From Cinnamomum chago (lineage: Eukaryota; Streptophyta; Magnoliopsida; Laurales; Lauraceae), in the NCBI GenBank assembly GCA_038049695.1, contig CP142459.1:71480501-71544500 (forward strand): a stretch of DNA of 64,000 nucleotides. Direction: 5' to 3'. The position numbers and the translations under genes were made by a program. The notes under the pieces were generated by a model, which ran no database searches, was not told the origin of the DNA, and was given only the letters and a program-made list of their open reading frames with translations. Positions 36,001 to 50,000 of this stretch are shown here, piece after piece (within the stretch, counting starts at the first letter, position 1; the number at the start of each line of letters is the position of its first letter).

Positions 36001-38340
36001 TCTTATATTCTTGTTTCTAGGATAGCTAGCGATGTTGTCGATTTTTTTTGCTAAGGGCATCGTTTTTTCAATTGACCATTATCCGCCCCACCCAAGCAAA
36101 AATTCTGGGTCCACCACTGTGTGGAAACAACATTATTAATGACTGGGGAGGATATAAACTGCAACTACGAGCATGATACTACAAGACATATCATCAACTA
36201 GCAGGAATCAGAAAAAATGTTAAAACTTTAATCCACTTGGAAATCTTAACCAACTTTTGAAATCTTTGGGCAAACCTAACGTTTATTATTATTATTATTA
36301 TTATATTTTTTTGGATCGATATAACATTAATAATTTGGATCTTACAATTACACAACAATCTTCCACACTTTCGAATAATAAAAATGGCCACAATTAAACT
36401 TTGAACCAATCAAAACCATAAACTTGGGCCATTCTCTGTGGCCCCCTAATCGGACAGTGGGACCGTAGGCCCCGCCCCTATTGCACAGTACGAGTAACTA
36501 AAAAGTAATATTAAACTACCCTTACATTTACGGAGTGCACTAGCCGATGCCTCCCTGCTTCCACCAAGGCCTGATCATATGATCTTGCGTCCCTTGGGAG
36601 GACTTTTATGCTGCTTACCACCTGAGCTTGCTTACAGGGTGGTCATTTTGCCATTTTACAAATCAAAATAATTGCATTATTCTTATTGTATATTTCATCT
36701 CCGTATACACTTTCCAAGTTATCTCATACCTGTAAAAGGCTAATATGTTTCTTACTAGGCCCCCTTCGTCCCAAAGACCTAAACTTATAAAGAGATATAA
36801 CAGTCACTTTATATTTGAAAGGGCAATATAGTCACTAGTCAGAAACCTAGAACCAGACCAGGAGTCAGCCCAAGAGCTGCAAGTCTACCAAGAAGTGGGA
36901 CCAAGGCGCAATATAACAGGCCTTTATCAATCCATATTGGACGGTGCACAAAAGTGGAGAAGATTTTCAAGTAGCGTGTCTATTTCATAGCTTAAGTGAA
37001 ACAATTAGTCACATCTCAAATTAGTTTTTTTGTTTTTCTATCTTTTATTTATGTAATGGCAGGAGTCTTGAATCAAAGTCCCGTGTTTATTAGGGAGTAA
37101 TGGCAGGAGTCTTGAATCAAATTCCCATGTTTATTAGGCATGTGCAAACTTCATAAATCAAATGATTTTAAAATCATGTGAAATAAGTGTATTTGATAGA
37201 TTATCCAGTTATCTACCCAACAAGTCCAAGACTGCAATTGAAGAAGTTATAACCCCTTTTTTTTATAATGCAATACAGTCTAGTTCCTAGGTTGAGCATA
37301 AGGCTGCAAGAAACTCTTCAACCATTACGCTGAACAATAACCATTGAGCAGATATTATACCAAACAAGCAATTCATATGTTCAGGAAATCAGCTTAGATG
37401 TTCAATAGTGGTCACTTGAAAGAAAGAAAAAATCAACAGGCAAACCAGAATTCAAACGTTGAAAAAGTCCAATCTCGAAAGAGAAAAAAAGGGCGTGTGT
37501 GAAATTTTGATGGCCCCCAACCCCAAAAAAAAAAAAAAGGCAATCAATTTCAATATTAGACCCAGGATGAACAGTAAGTGATCCTAACGCACGCATGGCG
37601 TGACCCATAAACCAAAATCACATAATATGCAGTTTATCCAACTTTTCCACCCCAACTACTACCCAGCAAGTATACTGAGCAGAAAAACTCACAGAACCAA
37701 AAACTCACAAAATGTGGCTTCTTCTACCAAAAAAAAAAAGGTTTTTTTTTGTGGCTTCGAATTCCCATTCTATCATTAACATCACCATTTACAACTGCTA
37801 GAGATTCATGCATAGGAATTGAATTCGAAGGATTCATGCCATAAGTGGTTAAAAACGCAGACAAAGTGAGTTTTCATAAATGAGCATCAAATAACCTATC
37901 AAAGGAAGAACTTTAACCACTTATAGCATGAATCCTATGCATTCCAATGCAAACAAACAGACCATTAGGGTGTACCATCCATACGCAACTCAATCCAAAA
38001 AAAAAAAATTACAAGAAGAAAAAGAAGTTCATATTCACCATCCGAAATCGTTTCCGAAAGACATGGTCTCGCTCCCTTCCGATGGAAACAGAGCTGAGTA
38101 CTTAGCGCGGAGCGTCATCTTCTGCCTCTCCAAATCGCTGCGAGCAAGCATTCTATAGTGATCCACGCTCCGAAATCTCGGCCATTCGTGGGAAATCTCT
38201 CCTCCTCCATTTCTGGAAGTCATAAAAGCCTTTGCTTCGTCCGAGAAACGATGGATGAGTCTGGACGAGAAGGTGTAAGAACAAGCATTTCCAATGAGGG
38301 AAAACGCCAGTGAAAGAGAGACGAAGAAGCGAGTAGCCAT
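30034..38340 (-). CDS. Aspartyl protease (A1 family), At5g10080-like
   Basis: Ten exons join in phase into 529 codons: 38039-38340, 35012-35147, 33297-33538, 32950-33177, 31608-31746, 31451-31521, 31268-31364, 30984-31047, 30797-30868 and 30034-30272. The product starts with a signal peptide (MATRFFVSLSLAF, cut near residue 21). Then come LIHRFSDE, FGWLHYTWIDIGTP with the first catalytic Asp (about D121), and a Cys-rich segment (VPCDCIQCAPLS). NYFSENTSSSGMLVEDTLYL, GCGRKQTGGYLDG, the second motif DSGTSFTFLP (about D330) and VFDRENLKLGWSPSNC follow. It ends in a hydrophobic tail (SWQFYLLRLLLPSFFIAVL) that suggests a GPI anchor. From memory it matches the Arabidopsis At5g10080 type closely in length and order. 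The first motif reads DTES, not DTGS. Introns are repeat-rich, and the first (2.9 kb) contains a hAT element. Confidence 0.93.
32686..32880. repeat. 55-bp duplication and LINE-like tail in a protease intron
   Basis: Two 55-bp copies starting GACCAGTAAAGATTTGCAAT lie at 32686 and 32741. Just after them, AGATGGGATAAGGCTTC followed by ATGATGAT resembles the 3' end and trinucleotide tail of plant RTE-type LINEs or dependent SINEs. A reversed CTTTTAATGAAAGTTATC segment near 32,610-32,640 resembles an L1 3' end. All lie in the intron between protease exons 4 and 5. Confidence 0.4.
35314..36120. mobile_element. Non-autonomous hAT element in protease intron 1
   Basis: The 807-bp element starts ATGAGCGGACCTACC and ends GGGTCCACCACTGT. 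It is flanked by a perfect 8-bp duplication, GTGGAAAC, at 35306-35313 and 36121-36128. The GCGGACC / GGTCCACC ends match the common plant hAT terminus type. No transposase is encoded. It lies 166 bp upstream of the acceptor of protease exon 2. Confidence 0.75.
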
Positions 38341-41172
38341 GGCGAGCGACTCGGAGAGGAAAGGAGACGAATTTAGGGTTTTAGAGGTCGAAATGACAGG
38401 AAGGAATGAGGGATTTGGGGGGTTTTGGAGAGAATTCTAGGGTTTGTTGCCAGATCAGTGGAAAAATAACACTAGGGTTTCAAATGCAGAGAGATATCTT
38501 TTGAATCTCTTGCTCACTCTCTGAGTAGAAAAGGCGCAAAAAAGACCCTATAGTTTCAGACAACCTCAAAAAGGCGCTGTTTTTTTTTTAATGTTTTCAC
38601 AAAGGACCCCTGATTTGACTTCAATTTTGAGAAATGATAGAATATCCTTTATTTAAGGTTAGCAAATCTTACTCACTCAAGTTATTTTAGTGGGCCCACC
38701 TAAATGCAAACTGACCAAGAGAGGCATTGTGGTGGAAATACTTCAATTTTAGAATAGGAAAATACGTGACATCAAAGCCTCAAATTTTAAGGGGGCAAAA
38801 TTATGTTTTTATCTTGAGATTTCTACAATGAAAACTCATTTAAATATCGACGCAAAAGGCACTCCTAACTCTTTTTTTGTTCTCTCTCTCTCTCTTTTTT
38901 GACTTTTTAGCCCACAAACAATAACATTGTCATTCTTTTTTTTCTTATTCCTTTTTTGTGCAAAAATCCCCCCTTATGATGCCATGTAGATGTCATTTTA
39001 TATGGGGCAAGCGATGGATTTGAGTTTTGAACACGTGCCTATTGTAAATCAACCATCTAGGTAAAATGGCCCGCAATGGATATGAAATAAATAGATAATA
39101 AACAAGAATGTGGTCCATCACAGTATGAGTGGTTTGGTTGATCTAATACATATTCGTCAATAGCATTTATTTCTTGAAAACAGAACGTGCACTACAAGTC
39201 ATTCATGAGAGAAAATAAAGACTATAGGAGGCGCGACCAAAAGCTATTGTAGATTTATATTTTCTGAACATCATCTCCATTTTGTATCCACTAGTTAGGC
39301 AAAATATATATTGTCCAAGTAATTCTTGTGCATCATAGGCTCCTAACACAAATTTGGTATAGCATAAACATCAACATACACCATTGAAGAGGAGGAGGAA
39401 ATAAAATAACGATCTCACTTATCAAAATAAAACCGACAATCTCTTCATTCACAGCGAATGACGTTATCATTATTTGTAGGCAACAAATTATCAAAAAGAA
39501 ACGGAAAAAGAAGCAAAAGCAGAAAAAAAAAAAAAGTGGGAGGGCCTTTGGCATCAATATTAAAGTTGGGTCCTCCACCATTGTTTCAAAGTATAATGGG
39601 ATTTTTTTCTAAAAAAAAAACTCTTTTATCTTTTAAATCATGGATAAGTTAGGGTAAATTGGTCGAAAATTTAAAAAATTAATAGTTTAGTCGCACTTCC
39701 TATAGTTGGACACTTAGTTAAGGGGTCTTATTAAAAGTATAAAATAATGAGACCTTCTTTTAGGTTGTGTGTAAATATAGGGCACTTTTTGTAAAAAAAC
39801 TCAAACTACGAAAACTAAAACTAAGATGCTCGGTTGGATACTAACGTGCGCCTTTATGCGCAATACGCACTGCCTTTTTTTGGTGGACACGTTAGCGGCT
39901 GGCGTGAGCCGAAAACAATGGTCGCGAGAATATTTGCTTTTCTGTTCGGACGTGTATTGGGCATCATGTAATAAGTAGTTTGAGATTGTTTTTGACCGTT
40001 GGATGTGGAGATCTAGAACTGAAAGTTCATCTGCGCCGTACACGACAATGAAATGTCCGTTGTCGTTGCTCCTTTTCTTACCAATCCACTGATTCGATTG
40101 AGTGGGGCCCACGTTCGGTACACCTACCACTAGCCATTGAAGTGAAGATCCGTATTTGGGCCAGGCCACCAAGGGTCCAAAAGTTTGGCCCAGAAGGTCC
40201 TACAATCAATTATCCAATAATAAGGCTATCTCAACTGGCCGGATTTCAGCCAAACTCACTTGTCTGGAAAGAAAGCAAAGGATCTCCTGGTGTACGTGGC
40301 ATTCTCAAAATTTACATCAATATAAATTGGTCCCATAGTGAAATTGACCGTTCAATTATAATGTGATCAATACAATTTTATGAATTATTCAATAATCATG
40401 CAATTTATCGAAGAGTACCGCTCCTAATGAAATAAAATTTAGGAATACCATATTTATTTATTAGTAGTTTGATTTTCGAATAAGTAAGCCCCACTCTTGA
40501 GTTCTAATCGCGATAGCGTTAAGAGTGTCTAGACTCATGGTGGAATTGAATTGGGCAGGTCACAGCCCGGCCCGTTCAAAGTCCGTTGGTTTGGTACCTT
40601 CGAACCAAGCGCACGATAGCAGGATATTTTTTAATTTCACCGGTGGGGACTGGAGAGTGTGTAGTGCGCATGCATGAAGTGGTGAAGGGGAGCACCCAAA
40701 AGAAAGCTGTCATGATTGTATGGACACGTGGGTGGTCGGATGTGAGTACGCGTGTCCGAAGAATCGGTGATGTGTCACATCTGACCCGATTCAGATGCAG
40801 CCATTTGGCCTTTTTGGGAATAAAAGTAGAGGAGCCTTTTGACTCTTGTGCTCTCTCAGGGGGTGGTGCCTCTTGAGACTCCAGATTCCTTGTTCGAGTC
40901 ATTGTGGTTTTGGCCATTGTGCTCCATGAATCAATGGTGGGCCACACCATTGAGATCAACATTCTGATTCTGTTGCCAGATTTAAGGTATATGTATGTGT
41001 TTTTTTTATTTTTATTATAATGTGGGTATCTCTAGGTATTTTTCACTCAGTGGGGCTAATCTCTCAACCGATGCCTGTTAAACCGACACAAATGTCAATC
41101 CACCAACTCCCAAGTATAATTAGAAAAAGTTTTTAAAAGAATCCTTCAAGTCTTTAGCACAATATATATTAT
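38341..41172. other. Protease 5' region and intergenic DNA
   Basis: 38,341-38,520 is the likely 5' UTR and promoter of the protease gene. The rest has no recognisable gene. Open frames of 110-130 codons at 39.8-40.2 and 40.6-41.0 kb have no family features and occur on both strands. Confidence 0.5.
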
Positions 41173-41479
41173 TAGGCCCAATTTATTTTATGTAATTTGA
41201 TTTCTTAAGATTCTAAGTTTTGTACTTTCAAAACTGTTTAAAATTAAAGAAGCATAAAAAAAATAGTCATGACCACCAAAAAGTTTCTCTTACAATGGGA
41301 AATAGACGAAGAGAGATGATGAATGAATGTCTAGCCATTATCCTAACAATTGAGATCGTGGGAGAGTAACGGTCGATCCACATCTCCACCTTATACCCTT
41401 GGCTGATCTCTTCTTTAATAACTTTTTGTTTGGGCCCCACTTAATCATGAATTCTTATCCATCGCAAACAAATGGCCTA
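41173..41479. mobile_element. MITE, PIF/Harbinger-like
   Basis: Ends TAGGCCCAATTTATTTTATG and, reversed, TAGGCCATTTGTTTGCGATG form imperfect inverted repeats. A segment near the right end (cttaatcatgaattcttat) resembles the MITE at 791-1078. Confidence 0.4.
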
Positions 41480-43780
41480 GGGATTTCAAGTTTTCTTTCA
41501 ATTTATATTAGATAGAAAAGTTCAAATTCTTTACATTTCTTGTTAGAAATTCTTCCAGTGAATCAGATAAAGTCCAAGCTTGAAAAGAACATTCTGACTC
41601 TTACAATGCAACCAAAATTGCTGCCATTGTTGGATGGCTAGAGACATCCGGTGCAACTTATTTAAGGATATGACTAATCAATCAATCGAAGTAAAATCTG
41701 GAAATGTCTGTGCATGCAAAGACATGGCCCCTGATAAGATTGAATTAGGTTTTAGATGCTGTCAATTTGGTATCATAATCAACACGATTGCAGATCATTT
41801 CTCCTTTCTTAAAATGACTGGGCCCATAGATGTTTTGGCTACTGCTTCAGTGATACCTGGGTGGCACACACAAAAGCCTTTAAATGGTGATGGTGGGACC
41901 ATTGATTTCCTTCCATTCGAGTCATGGGAGTCCTTTTGGTTTTTTTTTCCTTCCTTCTCCACTGTGCATTGCTGGTGAAGAACTGCACAATTAAAAGTAT
42001 CAATATAGGTCCAACCTAGAAGTCATAACAGTGGCAACTTAACTCAATATCCATGAAAACTGATATAAGAAGTTACCTCCTCTAGTCTAGGCCATGTCCA
42101 TTCCATCCTTTGAGTATTGTTAAAGTCTCTGACATTTATTTTGTGGAAGAAGCTCTTCCTGGAACTTGATCACCTACCACAATAAAATCTGGAAGTGAGT
42201 TGGTAAAAAGAGTCAATGTTAGAGTTGCTAATTTAGCTAGTGAGTCACTGATATCAGTGAGACTGAGCACTCCATGCAGCTAGTTTATCAAGATAGTGTT
42301 TTTTTTTTTTTTAAACTGAAATCACTTGCCAAGAGAATTAGCTTGACTGTTGGATAGCATCTATGATAGTCATAAAGTACCTCTCAATGAAGTCACTGAT
42401 GCCCTGATTGTGGCTTAGTTCAGGTCCTACTAAGGGGACCTGAAGTTCAGCCATCAGTGACTGTGCAACACAGTAAGGTTAGAACATTTGCTGATGTTTG
42501 TTGGATTTTGCTAATTAATTGCATGAGCCAGATTTGTTGCATTGTCAGTGCCCACCATCTCTCTTTTAATAAGAGTGCCACCTACTTAAATCAAAGCACT
42601 CACATTTTCAGAAGGAAAGAGACTATCTATTAGTGGACACTGGTATCATCCAAATTGGGCACAATCTCAAGCAGCTTTCACTGCAGGGGTGGACCTAGGT
42701 CTGGCTTGTGTCCAGCCCGATCAACGAGCCTAGATCAAAGGTGAATATTCGAAAATGACCAGAAAATAATTGACATTCACTTTTGATAGAAACTAAAGCA
42801 AGAAAAGATAATTGGCTGGTAAAGTCAAGATGCTATCTAGATAGTGCATTTTGTCTTTCACCCCTCACCTTTTAATAATCTTTCAGCGGAGCTCATTTGA
42901 CCATGAATTCTTATGTGTTCATTTCCTATGTATTATATGCAGGCAAACAGTCCCTAGCATACGGCTATATATATATACACTAAAATCCACCAGCCAAATA
43001 CCCTAATTTCAGAATTAGGTGAGAGTGGGTGGAATTCTAAATGGGCTAATGCCTGACTCAAACCTCAAATTTGGGGGTGTCATAGCCAAAAAGGAAGACT
43101 ATCTGGACATCCTCCTTCTCCTCACTTCTCTGACGTCAGGCATTTGAAAAAAAAAAAAAAAGACATTGTTAAGAGAAAGGACAAATGCTAGTTTTCTGGG
43201 AGAAAATAAGGTTTCTTTTCCAATAAAAGAACAGCCATGTGGATTCAGAAAATTATACAGGTATTAAAAAAAAAAAAAAGGATCCAGTTAGTTGCTTGAA
43301 TTCTGAGAGTTCCTTTTGGGGGTTTTATGAATTCCTCAAATGTTGTCTTCCACTTGGTTTCCCCTTTTAAGTACGTAGTTGCATTCTAAAAATTAAAATT
43401 TAGAGAATTCTACAAGCCAAAAGTGATATATCATGTCTGATTTTTTGGTATCCCATCATTCAAACAGAAAAATCTAAACGCCCGGTGACAGCAACTGCCA
43501 TTGCAATCACGAATTCCCAAAATTTGAAATTACCGTTAGAATAACCTCCAAATAACCAAGCCCAAAGTTAAGTATATTTGTCTCAGGGCCTCGGGCTATA
43601 GCTTGGGTGATTAGGAACATGAGTGTGGAGTTAAGCACACAGTTTTGAGTCCCAAATGTAGCAAAAAAACAAAATTATAAATAAAGCATACTTGAAAGCA
43701 AACAAGGTAAAAACGAAGACACAACTGTATTAGTTTAATAACTGTAGATGCCAAAAGCACCTCTGCAGACTATACAAAAA
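41480..43780. other. Intergenic, no gene seen
   Basis: No gene recognised. About 42,890-42,960 repeats the catttgaccatgaattc block of the dispersed MITE family. A-tracts occur at about 43,147-43,162 and 43,266-43,279. Confidence 0.45.
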
Positions 43781-43782
43781 CT

Positions 43783-43784
<2 letters not shown>

Positions 43785-43812
<28 letters not shown>
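43785..43812. repeat. CT microsatellite
   Basis: About 14 CT units downstream of the CSI1-like gene's stop codon. Confidence 0.95.
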
Positions 43813-43813
<1 letters not shown>

Positions 43814-43847
43814 AAAAAAAAGAAAAGAAAGCAGCAGACTGCTACAC

Positions 43848-44015
43848 AGCCTCCCCCTTAAGTGGAGAGAGGCTATTTCCGCATTTCGAACCCGTGATGC
43901 TCAAGTCGCAATGGAGCAACCTTACCGTGTTGAGCCAAGGCATGACCTCTACAAAAGGGCAGCCCAGTGCACGAGGCTCGCGCCACTGTGGGGTCTTGGG
44001 AGGGTACATAATTAA
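43848..44015 (-). mobile_element. Two partial Au-type SINEs in tandem
   Basis: On the minus strand, 44015-43958 reads as the 3' half of an Au-like SINE (ending GTGCACTGGGCTGCCCTTTT). The stretch 43957-43848 reads as the 5' half: GCCTTGGCTCAACACGGTAA head and B box CACGGGTTCGAAAT. The halves are therefore in the reverse of normal order, meaning a 5'-truncated copy followed by a 3'-truncated copy. The piece begins 64 bp past the CSI1-like stop codon and would fall in its 3' UTR. Confidence 0.65.
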
Positions 44016-44078
44016 ATGCATGTGGAAAAAATGGAAGTGTACATCATCTGTAAGACTGCTTCCAAAATCATACGGCTG

Positions 44079-47000
44079 TTATTTGTTTGACCAATGGAAT
44101 TCAATCTCCAGGTTCCTAGGGGGGCCGCTTTTGCTAACAGGCAGCAGTGGGTACTCTCCAGAAACTGCACCCAACATAACGACTTGGTTGATCTGAATTA
44201 TCACTTTACCGAACGAGCTCTGTCATTGGATGAAAAAAAGCAACTTGGGTCATATCTCTAGGAAGCAAAACTGAAAAATGAGTTGCATGAAAAATGTTCT
44301 ACCTTCCCCATTTTGTTCTTATTCTTGCAAGAGATGTGAAGCTTCTGGCCTTTAGGAGGGCTGTCAAATGACCATGCAAAGCTTTCATTCCATTCAGGTG
44401 TTGATCCAGTCGACAGAACCTGATGCACACATTACATTACTAGTGGAATTATGAGCAAATGAAAATGATCTCCTCAATTGATATGTGATTAAAGGCTTTG
44501 GAATCACCATGTGAAGTTCTAACTAAAGCTTAAAAAAATACAAAAATACATCTAAAAAATGTAAGATCTACTCTTATATGGTTGAATTAAGGGCTATAAG
44601 CTCCACAGTTTTTACCAATGCATGTTCATAATTCACAGACTATATGCTGGTTTTCAAGGCTATTTTTTAAAATTATGTTTCCCATATTTTGTTTGAGATC
44701 ATCTGTCAAGAAGATTCGCGACCACAGCCGAGTATAGGTTACCTGGAAACATTAGTTTATCTTATTCTGAGAAACCATTATGCTGCGTAGTTATATGAAC
44801 TAAAACCTTTAAACCTACTACAAAGAGGACTCAAGCTTTATAATAGGCATGACTGCCTAAATGGTCATCTATCTTCAGCAATATCTCAGTTCCACCGTCC
44901 ACGCGTAAATATTTCAAACATGATAGAACTTAACCAGAGCTCTTGAATATATTATCAGTCCCACCTATGTTGGAAAGTACTTTCTTAGATTAAGGAAAAT
45001 ATATGTTTTTACCTCAGACTTACCTTAGTTTGCCTTGGTTGAGTGTTGGCAAGCTTGAGCTTACAATAAGCGTTGGGATTTCCAACAGATTGCTTCAAAT
45101 TGTTGCCACGCTTTATAATAACCTTTAGTGTCCCTGGTAAACAATGCAAAAGGTGTTCTGCCTTCTCCTGAAACCTAGATGGGCCTGATTGAATTATGTG
45201 CTGCAGTGAAGGAATTGCCTCTGCAGCCGTGACTGACTGAACTTTATAGACTTCAGCTGGGCATGCTGGCCATGTCTGTCTCAGAAGGAAAAGTGAATCT
45301 AATGCTGCTTCTTGAGTTGCCTCAGTACCAGCTTTTAAGTTCTTGATCAGATGAGGAATAATGAGTGTGGCCGGCTCTGTTGCTCTCAAACGCGGGAAGC
45401 TACTAAATAATGTATTTAAGGCTCTCAAGTACTCCTCATTCACAGTTCCAGCGGCACATAAATCCTTTTCAATAACAGCTTTTATAAACAGAAATAGATA
45501 AATTAGACACAGCAAGAAGATAATGCATGTAGGAAAAGAGGAAAAATGCAATTGTCTTATCCAAATAAAATAAACTGAAGCAGCTTCCACCCCAGGAGTT
45601 TACAACAGAAACGAGTTAGTACTCATGCAAGAGAATAATAACAAAGTTCATCTATTTTGCTACTAGCACTACTGTACCAAATGACTAAACATTGTTTGTT
45701 CTATAACCCTAAGCGAGTAATGTCCACCTTCGATGGTCAAAACCTGGTGGTTGGAGTTGTGGACTTGTTGGAAATTCTCTCCCAACAAATTATCTAACCA
45801 TTCATCAGGTCGAGTCTTCCTGTTAAATGTGAAGCACTGGTTGTGCATTAGCAACTCATGACGAACACGTGCATTTTGGATTGATGCTCCATGATCAATG
45901 AAACCAATTAATGAACCATCTACTTAACCATGTGAACTCTTGTAATTTTACTCATAAGAGAGTCAAGATTCTTATCAAAGAATGAGATTGTTAACTACAC
46001 ATATTTTCAAGAGGACAGCCTTCATACAGGATACATCTGGACCAACTCATTGAGACCACTGTTGAGGTCAACGTCCACCCTTGCTCCTGAGCGGTCATAA
46101 ACTCATAATTGTGGTGAGCCCTTGCCATCACCGTAAAACCATTGTTGTGCCATCTCCCATCACCAATTGGTTTTGGGATAAGTGATAGCTCAATGGGGTG
46201 TAAGATCCTACAACCACCTATGGTCAATCCAACTCCCTCACACTCACTGCTCCCCACCATCCTCCAGCACCTACTTTTCATATGCTTTTTTCTAATTAAA
46301 ATTCATGCTTATCATGATCAGAGTAAGTTGTTTTTTACGTTGGTCAAAACATCAGCCCTGCCAGACCTTCACAATTAAGGTTTCAAGCCTTCAAAGTTTA
46401 ATGGTTTTCAAGTATGTAGTTATTCTATCATTCAATTCAAAGATATATTTTTAGTTGCTAAACACAAAATCAAATAGTTAAGGAACACATACCGCTTATA
46501 GCTCTCACTGTTTCGCTAGAAGCATATTCTTGAAGAGTATGGTTAGAGAAGATGAGTTTTACTAAAATTGCTGCCTGAACAGATGTATCTGGGTCACCGG
46601 AACTGACAAGGTCTAGTACCACTTGAACTCCACCAGCTTCTGCAACTGCTCTTTTATTTGACCAGCTATACGTGACAAGGTTTTGCAAGGCACAGATGAC
46701 AACTAGCTTCATTTCTTCTTTTAGCTGATCCTCAAGCAGATTTACGAGGGCTCGACAAGCTGAAACAGCATCAGTAGACCGAGCAAGTGCCTCATTCTGG
46801 AATAAATCACCAAGGGCAAGAGCTGTTAACAACCTTGCCTCCTGAGCTTGGGTTTGTGAATCCAGAAGGTACTGGGATATTGGCAAAATTGCAGACCTAG
46901 CAGCTTGTGTTTCTCTAATCTTCACATTGTTCAGCAATGCTTCCAGCAGTCTTGCTGAAGATTCCTCACACCGATGAGACATAAGAAGTTCCAAAAGTGC

Positions 47001-50000
47001 CTCTATTGCACCACATTCAACCATCGCCTCTGCACTGGTTGCATCATCTCTTTCCAGCACAAGTAGCGCATTTATTGCACCAACAACTGTAATTTCCATG
47101 GCTGAATGAAGTAACCTTACCAAAACTACAATTGGTATCTCCAAATAAAACTCAGAGCTAAACTGCAAAATACTAGATAAAACGCATGCAGCAGATTCCC
47201 ACAAGGCATGAGGCAATGAAGAGTCAGGTTGCAATATTATTTTTGATAGCTCCCCAACACCATTCTCTTTCACGATCAAATTTGGCCAAGTTAATGCAGT
47301 GCTAACAAGTGCTTTTATAGCTCCCTGTTGCAGTATGGATGTGCCCGATCGAAGAATCTGAATTAGGGGACGGATTGCTTTCTGTGTTATCATATCCTTC
47401 TGTAGATATTCTTCCATTAGTAAATGGGAAAGAAGTTCAGCTGTCAGCTGCTGCACTGCCTGATTTGGTGAATCTAATAAGTAGATAAGTGGCTCAATAA
47501 CCTGATGGGGTGTTAGGCTATGTTCAGCACGACATTGAGGATGCTCCAAAATATTAACAAGAACTTGTAAAACACTGTGCTGTCCATCATAACAAAACTC
47601 AGGTCTAGCTAGCAACAAGAACAGGGGATCCACCAGTTTTGCTGCTGATGAGCTCTTTGCAATGGTGGTATTGTTGGTCAATATCATTAGCAACTCAGCA
47701 AAAGCAGCACAAAGAAAATTAGGTGCAGCGTCGAGAACATCAAGTATTCTTTCAATGGTTCCAGCTTTTACCATATCCATCTTGCAAGCAGGTCTTCCTT
47801 TTCCCAACTTAACTAGAGCTCTAGAAACAGACTCATGAAGTGCATAATTTTTACCAAACAAAAGACTGGCAAGAGGAATGACAGCACCATGTGCAGCAAC
47901 TAGTTCTGCTAAATCCTCATCATCCAATAGTTTATGCAGTGCACAGACCACTGAATACTGAGCTGGGCTGAATGCAGCTAGAAGTAACGACACAAGAGGC
48001 TCCACACATTGAATTGTAGCCATTGAAGACCTGGTTTTTGTGTTTTCAAAAAGTATGCAGCACAACTCAGCAGCATCTCCTTTCAGCTCCATTGAACAGT
48101 TCGAGGAAAGAATTTGACAGAGGACATCCACTACATTCATTTCAGCATCTGAAACAGCAAGGATTCTTGATGGGTTTCCACACAACAACCTAGTAATAGC
48201 AGCAATTGCAGCATGTTGCTCCTTCTCCAAACCAGTATGAAGGACCTCAACAAGTGGTTGAATGGCTTGCCAAGCTATTTCTTCATTCCTAATATGGTCT
48301 GAGGAAAATAAGAACTCCAATGCTTTAGCTGCACTGTACCTAGAATTCCTGCCACCCAAATGTAGAACTGCAACAAGCTGGTTGACAGCACCATAAGCAG
48401 ATTCATGTTGCCTAATTTCAGCACTTGTAAATAGCATCCCCAACAAGTTTGCTGCTGCTTCTTCTGTAGCATCCCGTGGACCAAGTGAAAGATACTTGGT
48501 CAATGCTTCCAGAGACCCAGCTTCTACCATCATAAGCGTGTTTGAGGGGCTATCCTTTGCAAGCTGGGTCAGGAGCCCAAGTGCAAAAGAAGGTGCGCTG
48601 GGACGGTCTGGAATCGGTTTGAGCAACTCAACAAGAGAAGGTATTGCTTTCCGAGAAGTTGCACCTACTCTTGTATCATCAACTTTGAACAATTTTTCCA
48701 GAGTAACTAGCTCTGGATTGCATACCAAACCAAACTCCTCTGACAGTTCCAGAAGATCAGATATATTGGCCTCTGAACAGCCAAGCATGGATATAAGTGC
48801 ACTGGCCGCCCCAGAATTGGCAATAGCCAGAAGTGTCCCTCTGCTACCATTACAGGCAAGACAGGCCAGTGCTTGTGCTGCAAAATATCTATCTGCTGAC
48901 TCCCTTGACTTCAACAAATCTGCAAGTACATGAATAGATTGCATGGTCGCATGTGATCGAATGATATCTCTATCTTGAAACAGCACTGCGAGAAGCAATG
49001 CACAGACCCATGTACTACTGCCACCTTCAAAATCATCCTGCATTATTTGTATGCATATAAGAAAAGAATTTTTTACACCTACTTCACCACAACTTTAAAA
49101 CCACAACAACAGGTAATAACAGTAAAGACAGATTGTGCAAATGCTCAGGAATAAAGCCATTCACCACTTAAAATAGCTCCCTTCTACAGCAACAAGAAAG
49201 CTAATTATAGAAATCATGCAAAATACCTTAGCAGCTTGAGACATATATTTAGCAGTTTTTTCTGTGAGCACATTAACAGCTTCAGCCTCCACAGTTGCAG
49301 TTTTGCTTTTGTCATCGTGACATGCAAGTTTAGAAAGTAGCCATATTGATACAGTGTCACCCAAGATCACAGGTGTGCTACATTCGGTTTTATCACATCT
49401 CTTTTGTCCTGCAGTATACCTGGAAATGATTATGTCCTTGATATCATGGTCCGCATGAGAATGTGCCAAATTGATCATATTGACGAGAGATCGAATGAGA
49501 TTCAAGAAAAAGCTTGAATCATTTAGGGCTTTTACAACCTTCTCTTGATGCTCATTCACAGCACAAATAAGAAGTGCAGTACCCCCAACCTTCACTTTTA
49601 TGCAATCACTGCTAATCACTCGTCCTGTTATTGATGATATACACCCAGAATTGCTAGCTATAGTGTTCCCCAGAGCACCAGACTGATCTTGGCAAAGCTT
49701 AGACAATATTTCTATAGCTTTGTCCTGCAGCAAGGGTGTTCCGGAAGCTAAGCATGAAACTAGTGGGAGTATCGTGTGAGGATGCTCAGCGAGGACTGCC
49801 CATACAGGTTTTACATGGCCACTAGCTCCTTCCAACCTTGACAATAGAGCAAGTGCATCAAGCGCTTCTGATGTCGCAGTAGCTTCAATACCAGAAGACT
49901 CCAGAAGAGAAACTAGCTCAAGCATTGTTCCTGCACAATTTACACTATTAGAAAGTCCATGGTCAATTGGGCGAGAGTGAACGAGGTGAGCAATTGCTGC

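Noticed and set aside
39801-40962. Open frames of 96-128 codons between the protease and CSI1 genes
   Set aside because: They overlap on both strands and have no family features or convincing splice sites.
41634-41978. 114-codon plus-strand frame
   Set aside because: No recognised domain or start context; consistent with chance in intergenic DNA.
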